The translations under genes were made by a program, and so were the position numbers. A stretch of 64,000 nucleotides of DNA, taken from the NCBI GenBank assembly GCA_023397655.1, contig JAEWTW010000017.1, positions 124,001 through 188,000 of the forward strand, given 5' to 3'. The stretch comes from Bacillota bacterium (GTDB lineage: Bacteria > Bacillota > Clostridia > Christensenellales > SZUA-584). Below are positions 59,276 to 64,000 of the stretch, in pieces (within the stretch, counting starts at the first letter, position 1; every line of letters begins with the position of its first letter). The notes under the pieces are model-generated. The model did no database searches and was not told the origin of the DNA. It worked only from the letters and a program-made list of their open reading frames with translations.

Positions 59276-59459
59276 TGGATGATTCAAAGCTTCATATGGT
59301 TTATTCGCTTATCAAACACTTTGAACCGCTGACTTTATAAAAAACATGTTATTTCGCTGCTCAAAACGGACAAAACATGTGAATTATTTTCTTATGTATC
59401 TTGTGGCTTGTTACCGGAAGTGATATATTAACTGTAATATTAAGGCTTGGAGAGGTGCT

Positions 59460-60218
59460 GTGAATACTCAAAGACGTGACGCCATTATGGATTTGCTGAA
59501 CACCAAGGGTGAGGTATACCTCAAGGATCTGGAGGAACTTTTCCCCGATTGTTCGAGCATGACGCTTCGGCGCGATCTAAAATATTTCGAGGAAAATGGC
59601 TATGTGAAGCGAACGCGCGGCGGGGCTGTCGCCTTGTCCATGCTGTCCATGAACGCTGAGGATGTATATTCAAGGCGCGCGCTGGAGAACACTGCCGCAA
59701 AATCGCTGATCGCCCGAAAGGCGCTGTCATATATTGAGGGCGGCCGCTCCTTCTATCTCGATTCGGGCACCACGCTGATGCTGTTTGCCAAAGAGATACC
59801 CGACGACTACTTCTCGATACTGACAAGCGGTCCCAACATCGCACTGGAGCTGATTAAAAAATCCAAGCCCAACGTGATGATGATCGGTGGTCAGCTCAAC
59901 CGCAATACCATATCAGTCTCCGGAGCGAATGCCACCAGCTTTCTTTCCGGTGTCAATATCGACACGGCTTTTATGGCTGCAAGCGGCTTTTCGCTGCAGA
60001 ACGGCTTTACCAGCGGCACCTATTCTGAGTGTGAGCTCAAACAGGAAGTATTAAAGCGCGCCTCCTCCGTTATCATGCTGATGGACTCCACCAAGATCGG
60101 CAAGAGCCTGCCGTACACTTTCGGCTCACTCAGAGATATCGATGTGCTTGTCGCGGACGACAACATGCCGGAGGACTTGAAAACCGCTGCCGCGGAAAAC
60201 GGCGTCACAGTCATCTGA
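59460..60218 (+). CDS. DeoR-family transcriptional regulator
   Basis: The 252-residue regulator has the DeoR helix-turn-helix (RRDAIMDLLNTKGEVYLKDL, then CSSMTLRRDLKYFEENGYVKRTRGGAV) and the C-terminal sugar-phosphate-sensor domain with FYLDSGTTLMLFA and SSVIMLMDSTKIG. DeoR regulators respond to phosphorylated sugars. The start is GTG 59460 with GGAGAGGT upstream. It stands alone, divergent from tadA, so its target operon is not next to it. Two direct repeats of AAAACATGT (59341-59349 and 59372-59380) lie upstream. Confidence 0.88.
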   Translation: MNTQRRDAIMDLLNTKGEVYLKDLEELFPDCSSMTLRRDLKYFEENGYVKRTRGGAVALSMLSMNAEDVYSRRALENTAAKSLIARKALSYIEGGRSFYLDSGTTLMLFAKEIPDDYFSILTSGPNIALELIKKSKPNVMMIGGQLNRNTISVSGANATSFLSGVNIDTAFMAASGFSLQNGFTSGTYSECELKQEVLKRASSVIMLMDSTKIGKSLPYTFGSLRDIDVLVADDNMPEDLKTAAAENGVTVI

Positions 60219-60235
60219 CTGATACTGACTTATCA

Positions 60236-60275
60236 GAAAAAGGATTGCCCGCTCACCAGCGAGGCAATCCTTTTT
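60236..60275. terminator. bidirectional terminator between DeoR and patatin genes
   Basis: AAAAGGATTGCC-13-GGCAATCCTTTTT has T runs on both strands and lies between the two convergent genes. Confidence 0.9.
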
Positions 60276-60303
60276 AAAATTCCGTCTTTGTGAAACTCGG
60301 ATT

Positions 60304-61089
60304 TCACAGCGCTTCTTTAAGCCTTTGCGCAAACGCCGCGGCACTCTCCTCAGCGGAAGCGATAATTTCATTATACAGCGCGAAATCGAACATATTGACT
60401 TCTTCCAGCACCAGCTTCTCATAGACATCCACGGTGCACATGGTCTGCTTTTCTTTGACCAGCGCCTTTTTGGACGCGGCAGCCGCTGTCATGATTGCCG
60501 GAAACACGAAAGGAGAGAACGCTTCAGGGGATTCGTCGATCTGAGGGTCGATCACGGCCAGTACGTCACAGTCGTCCCGTATCACGTCGAACGGTACGGG
60601 ATTGACACAGGAGCCGTCCATCCTGACCGATTCGCCTTTCTCATGCGGCGAGAACACGCCCGGAATCGCCACGGCGGACCGGACAGCCGAACCGACGTCT
60701 CCCTCAGTGAACACCAGCTGCTCACCAGTCGAGTATTCGGCGGCCACGATTTTAAGCGGGAAATACAAGCGGTCGAACACCTTGACCGGTACGATCATCC
60801 TGTAGTATTCCTCCAGACCGAGGCCGTCCAGAATGCCGAACTTGGCGTCCTTAACCTTGTTGATATTGATCGGTTTTTTTGCGCCTGGGAAGTTGACCTC
60901 CTGCATGAAATCAATCATGTTCTGGCCTGTCATTCCGGCTGCATACATGGCCGCCACCGCAGCCCCGATACCCGCGCCAGACACGATATCCGGCTTGATA
61001 TCCAGCGCTTCCAGCGCCTTGATGTATGCGATATTTGCAATGCCCTGCGCACCGCTGCCGCCAAATGCAATTCCAAGTTTTTTCGCCAT
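60304..61089 (-). CDS. patatin-like protein without the catalytic serine
   Basis: The 261-residue protein has the patatin fold but a broken active site. In the nucleophile elbow, active members read G-x-S-x-G, but here the sequence is SGAGIGA, with Gly40 where Ser should be. The oxyanion segment GGSGAQG (10-16) lacks the Arg of the usual GGGVRG. The Asp of the dyad may remain in RMDGSCVNPVPFD (around 182). It is 5 bases downstream of an apparently active paralogue, with which it shares length and pattern. It could be a regulatory or binding partner. Confidence 0.87.
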   Translation of the reverse strand: MAKKLGIAFGGSGAQGIANIAYIKALEALDIKPDIVSGAGIGAAVAAMYAAGMTGQNMIDFMQEVNFPGAKKPININKVKDAKFGILDGLGLEEYYRMIVPVKVFDRLYFPLKIVAAEYSTGEQLVFTEGDVGSAVRSAVAIPGVFSPHEKGESVRMDGSCVNPVPFDVIRDDCDVLAVIDPQIDESPEAFSPFVFPAIMTAAAASKKALVKEKQTMCTVDVYEKLVLEEVNMFDFALYNEIIASAEESAAAFAQRLKEAL

Positions 61090-61094
61090 AAGTA

Positions 61095-61880
61095 TTACCC
61101 CTTTATATCAGCATTCTTCAGTTTCTCTATAAAACCGGGCACATATGTTATGGCCTGGTCATATACCTTTTTGAATTTGAAAAATTCCAGTGTTGAGATG
61201 CTGTCAAACGAAGGCCTCTCAAAAACCTCTACGCTGCACAGCTTCAGCTTTGTGTCGATATAAGCTTCCTGTGTGGCTGCCCAAGTGGCGTGGCCCGCAT
61301 TCTTCAGCGTCGGTTTGAGTATTGCAGGCCTGACCAAAGATACATCAATCGCGATCAGTATGTCGCATTCGTTTCGTATGATATCGAACGGCACGATGTT
61401 TGTGGCACCGCCGTCCACGTAATACTCCCCGTCCACCAGTTGCGGCGGGAACGCACTGGGCAACGCCACGCTGGCCATGATGGCAGGCAGCAGTTCGCCG
61501 GAATCGAATACGCGCTCTTTAAGCGTATGAAAGTTCGTTGCCACCACTTTTAACGGGATATTCAGCTCTTCAAACCGTGTTTTGGGAAGCAGGCGCATAA
61601 GTCTGCGACGCGCAGCGGTTTCCGCCATACCGCCGGTCTTTCGTTCCGGCCGGGTATTGCCGCCGGCTTTGCCGCCTCTTAAGCTGATAACGTCTTTCAG
61701 GCTTTCCAACATCTCTTCCGGTGTCATGCCGCCGGCATACATTGCGCCGGCTATCGCACCGCTGGATGTGCCCGATATGACGGACGGCCTCAGCCCCAGC
61801 TCTTCCAGCACTTTGATATACGCAATATGGGCGACCCCACGGACGCCGCCGCCGCCCAAAGCCAGTCCGATCCGTTTCAA
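61095..61880 (-). CDS. patatin-like phospholipase
   Basis: The 261-residue protein has the patatin-like serine lipase motifs: oxyanion GGGGVRG (residues 9-15), nucleophile SGTSSGA with Ser39 and the dyad Asp in YVDGGATNIVPFD (around 180). Such enzymes cleave acyl groups from phospholipids or other esters. It is the first gene of a tandem pair with the Ser-less paralogue, which follows after 5 bases, so the two are made together. Confidence 0.92.
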   Translation of the reverse strand: MKRIGLALGGGGVRGVAHIAYIKVLEELGLRPSVISGTSSGAIAGAMYAGGMTPEEMLESLKDVISLRGGKAGGNTRPERKTGGMAETAARRRLMRLLPKTRFEELNIPLKVVATNFHTLKERVFDSGELLPAIMASVALPSAFPPQLVDGEYYVDGGATNIVPFDIIRNECDILIAIDVSLVRPAILKPTLKNAGHATWAATQEAYIDTKLKLCSVEVFERPSFDSISTLEFFKFKKVYDQAITYVPGFIEKLKNADIKG

Positions 61881-61959
61881 AGCTTCACCCTCGCTCGTTA
61901 TCTCTTTTCAATATACCATCATATACAGTGTCCGTAAAGCCCTTACCGGGGACAGCGCG

Positions 61960-62667
61960 TTATTCCCAAGGTTCTTTGGTGTATCTGCGCACGCTGATTT
62001 CGTCAATGACAGCGCCGCTGCGGTTCTTCAGGAGGAACAGCGCAATATCAGCGATCTCCTGCGGCGTACTCAGCGTGGACAAATCCAGGTCGGGCCGCAT
62101 TTCCTCTATCAGCTCCGTTGCCACGCCGCCCGGCGATATCGCATGGACGCGTATGCCCTGTTTGAATGTCTCGCGCGCCAGCACCTTGGTATAACCCAGC
62201 AGCGCATGCTTGGCCGCGGAATACGCGCCTTGAGAAACATAGCCCTTGTATCCCACAACTGAAACGATATTGATAACCGTGGCGTGGGTGGACTTTAACA
62301 GATAAGGCATCGCCGCGTTTACCAGCATAAACGGCGCGCGTACATTCACGGCCATGTGGCGGTCCCACTCCTCTTTGCTGGTTTCTGTCAGCAGCATCTT
62401 TTTGGCGTATCCCGCGTTATTGACAATGATATCAACGCCGCCGAAAGTATCCGCGCAGGCCGATACTATCCGCTCAAAACAGCTGTCGTCTGTCAGATCG
62501 GCCGGCACTGCGGTCAGGTTTCCGTCGGAGATTTGCTTCAAAGCACTGACATCTCGCGACGTGGCCAGTACTTTAACGCCCTCGCTCAGCAGCGTTTTGA
62601 CGATCTTAAATCCGATTCCCCTTCCGGCACCCGTGACGATAGCCACTTTCCCTTTAATTTCGCTCAT
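61960..62667 (-). CDS. short-chain dehydrogenase (FabG-like)
   Basis: The 235-residue SDR has the cofactor motif VTGAGRGIGFKI (residues 11-22), NNAGYAK near 83 and the catalytic segments INIVSVVGYKG and YSAAKHALLGYTK. It resembles 3-oxoacyl-ACP reductases and acetoin- or sugar-type SDRs. Substrate is not predictable. It is 79 bases upstream of the patatin pair on the same strand and divergent from the HAD phosphatase gene. Confidence 0.88.
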   Translation of the reverse strand: MSEIKGKVAIVTGAGRGIGFKIVKTLLSEGVKVLATSRDVSALKQISDGNLTAVPADLTDDSCFERIVSACADTFGGVDIIVNNAGYAKKMLLTETSKEEWDRHMAVNVRAPFMLVNAAMPYLLKSTHATVINIVSVVGYKGYVSQGAYSAAKHALLGYTKVLARETFKQGIRVHAISPGGVATELIEEMRPDLDLSTLSTPQEIADIALFLLKNRSGAVIDEISVRRYTKEPWE

Positions 62668-62812
62668 TTACGCTTTCCTTTCAGGTGTTAGACTTATTTC
62701 TATTTTATCACATATACTTTCGCAAACATATAAGCGAATTGTATAAACTATTGTTTATGGAAGCTCGATTTGATACAATCTCACAGAAACAATTTTACTC
62801 AGGGAGAATGGC

Positions 62813-63613
62813 ATGCATCGACTCAAAGATATCAATTGCTACATATTGGACATGGATGGGACTATATATCTTGGTGAACAGGTGCTTCCGGGTGCGCTGG
62901 AGCTGCTCGCCTATCTGGATTCCGCTCGTATCCCCTACTATTTTTTCACCAACAATTCATCGAAATCACCCGACGATTATACAGAAAAGCTGAAACGGCT
63001 GGGGTTTGGCGATTATGATCAAAGCAGCATCATCACTGCTGCGCATGTGACCATTGCGTACATACGTGAAAATTATGGTGATAACGCCGTTGTTAGCACA
63101 GTCGGCACACCGTCGCTGCTGTCCCAGCTCTCAGCAGCGGGCTTTGATGTTTCCGATACGCGCTCACCGGACTGCTTGCTGGTGGGCTTCGATACCACGT
63201 ACGACTTTAAAAAGGCGAGCCGTGCCGTAGACTTGCTGCGCGAAGGCGTACCGTTTCTCGCGACCAACATCGACGCCGTATGCCCGCTGGAAGGCGGCCG
63301 TGTGCTGCCCGACTGCGCCAGCATCTGCGCGATGCTGACCCACGCCACCGGACGCGAGCCCAAATATCTCGGCAAGCCGTTCCCGGAAACCGCACAGTAT
63401 ATCGTCGCGTATACCGGTGTTCCTGCCGAAAAAACAGCAGTGATCGGCGACCGGCTTTATACCGACATGATGGTGGCGCTCAATAACGACATGTTTGCCA
63501 TCGGCGTACTGTCGGGCGAGATGACGCAGGCCGACATCGATGCCAGCGCCGCAAAGCCGCACCTGCTGTTCAATGGTGTCGATGAGCTGCTTGAAACGCT
63601 GAAAGAGCTGTAA
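62813..63613 (+). CDS. HAD-IIA phosphatase, NagD-like
   Basis: The 266-residue HAD hydrolase has motif I DMDGTIYLGE (residues 15-24), motif II FFTNNSSKSP, motif III near YLGKPFP and motif IV IGDRLYTDM (around 215). The cap is of class IIA, as in NagD. Members dephosphorylate nucleotides, sugar phosphates or 2-phosphoglycolate. GGGAGAATGGC precedes the ATG. The gene ends in a strong terminator. Confidence 0.92.
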   Translation: MHRLKDINCYILDMDGTIYLGEQVLPGALELLAYLDSARIPYYFFTNNSSKSPDDYTEKLKRLGFGDYDQSSIITAAHVTIAYIRENYGDNAVVSTVGTPSLLSQLSAAGFDVSDTRSPDCLLVGFDTTYDFKKASRAVDLLREGVPFLATNIDAVCPLEGGRVLPDCASICAMLTHATGREPKYLGKPFPETAQYIVAYTGVPAEKTAVIGDRLYTDMMVALNNDMFAIGVLSGEMTQADIDASAAKPHLLFNGVDELLETLKEL

Positions 63614-63624
63614 GCGAACGAAAA

Positions 63625-63696
63625 GAGCCTGTAAACTTACAGGCTCAGGCTTCCATCAATCCCCTTATGATTCAACGAATCGTCAGGGGTTTTTTT
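63625..63696 (+). terminator. hairpin and terminator after the NagD-like gene
   Basis: A 9-base stem GAGCCTGTA/TACAGGCTC (63625-63646) is followed by CCCCT-GATTC-AAC-GAATC-AGGGG (63661-63689) with seven T. The second hairpin is the likely terminator. Confidence 0.85.
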
Positions 63697-64000
63697 ATAT
63701 CTCAGACTGTCTCATCTCTTGAAGCATCGCGTAAAGCCGTGGCATGATACGTTTGAGTGAATGCGGTTTGAAGTTTTTATCTACGAAAACGTGATCCGTT
63801 GTGCCCTTGGCCACCAGCATTGCGTCCTTTTCACGTATCACTTCATACGAAAACCTGATCTTGACACCGCTCAAGTCCGCGACATTCACGCGGACGGTCA
63901 GTTCGTCGTTGTAGCTGGCGGGGTGATAGAATTTGCACGTATCGCTGATGGGCGCCAGCATGTACCCCAGCTCTTCAATCTCGCCGTAGCTTGAACCGCA
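63695..64000 (-). CDS. acyl-CoA thioesterase (4HBT/YbgC-like), C-terminal part (runs off window)
   Basis: The last 101 codons of a hotdog-fold thioesterase are visible; the N-terminus with the catalytic Asp lies beyond the right edge. The visible part reads SSYGEIEELGYMLAPI at the edge, then FYHPASYNDELTVRVNV and IRFSYEVIREKDAMLVAKG, which match YbgC/FcbC-type acyl-CoA thioesterases. The end carries KPHSLKRIMPRLY. Function is inferred from the family; substrates are short acyl-CoAs. Confidence 0.82.
   Translation of the reverse strand, partial: CGSSYGEIEELGYMLAPISDTCKFYHPASYNDELTVRVNVADLSGVKIRFSYEVIREKDAMLVAKGTTDHVFVDKNFKPHSLKRIMPRLYAMLQEMRQSEI

Noticed and set aside
1..64000. Mobile elements, prophage, CRISPR arrays, tRNA and rRNA genes
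   Set aside because: I looked for transposases, integrases, phage structural genes, direct-repeat arrays and cloverleaf or rRNA sequences and saw none.

Overview
The window looks like chromosomal DNA of an anaerobic, spore-forming, single-membrane member of the Firmicutes, probably class Clostridia. The evidence is a spore photoproduct lyase homologue, a tRNA-Val T-box leader in front of valS, type IV pilus genes without an outer-membrane secretin (PilQ) or PilP, FeoAB iron uptake, a BMP-type nucleoside ABC importer, a PrsW-like protease and strong GGAGG ribosome binding sites. I see no rRNA, tRNA, insertion sequence, prophage or CRISPR array. The species cannot be named from this sequence.

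Layout. 1-7.7 kb: the start of an EF-G-like GTPase, then small metabolic and unknown genes (two secreted or lipoproteins, a GNAT acetyltransferase, a broken YgeA-type racemase, an SDR oxidoreductase, a DUF1002 protein) and a DtxR-type regulator divergent from feoAB (7.9-10.3 kb). 10.4-17.9 kb: a LuxC/LuxE acyl-reductase pair with a VanZ-family protein, a serine beta-lactamase-like hydrolase, a sterol-reductase-like membrane protein (ERG4/ERG24 family) coupled to an SDR, and the stump of a TetR regulator. 18-26.5 kb: rlmD, an EFR1-type flavodoxin/ferredoxin protein, splB, and a four-gene BMP/ABC importer. 26.7-32 kb: a complete 2-oxoacid dehydrogenase complex transcribed E2-E3-E1, with E1 alpha and beta fused. 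32-36.2 kb: T-box/valS/folC. 36.3-38.8 kb: PrsW, a DUF3810 metalloprotease-like protein and a lipoprotein.

39-49.3 kb is the most coherent block: a type IV pilus locus in the order pilB-pilT-pilC-pilin-pilD-two minor pilins-a PilX-like protein with a beta-helical tail-pilM-pilN-pilO. PilB starts with an MshEN-type repeat pair, a known c-di-GMP binding fold. A GGDEF/HD-GYP-like protein whose two signature motifs are both degenerate lies 8 kb further on. pilC appears to start at ATT.

49.4-64 kb: a WYL regulator divergent from a YfcC transporter; a CoA-disulfide reductase/rhodanese-ArsR-TIGR00300 operon; a sugar isomerase-like protein; a zinc-type dehydrogenase; the degenerate GGDEF protein; tadA; a DeoR regulator; two tandem patatin-like proteins, one without its catalytic serine; an SDR; a NagD-type HAD phosphatase; and the edge of a hotdog thioesterase.

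No single region is a convincing undescribed system. The recurring theme is enzymes that keep their fold but have lost a key residue (SplB, patatin 1, the GGDEF/HD-GYP protein, the rhodanese domain). The LuxC/LuxE pair without luciferase and the ERG24-like/SDR pair are the best candidates for uncharacterised pathways.
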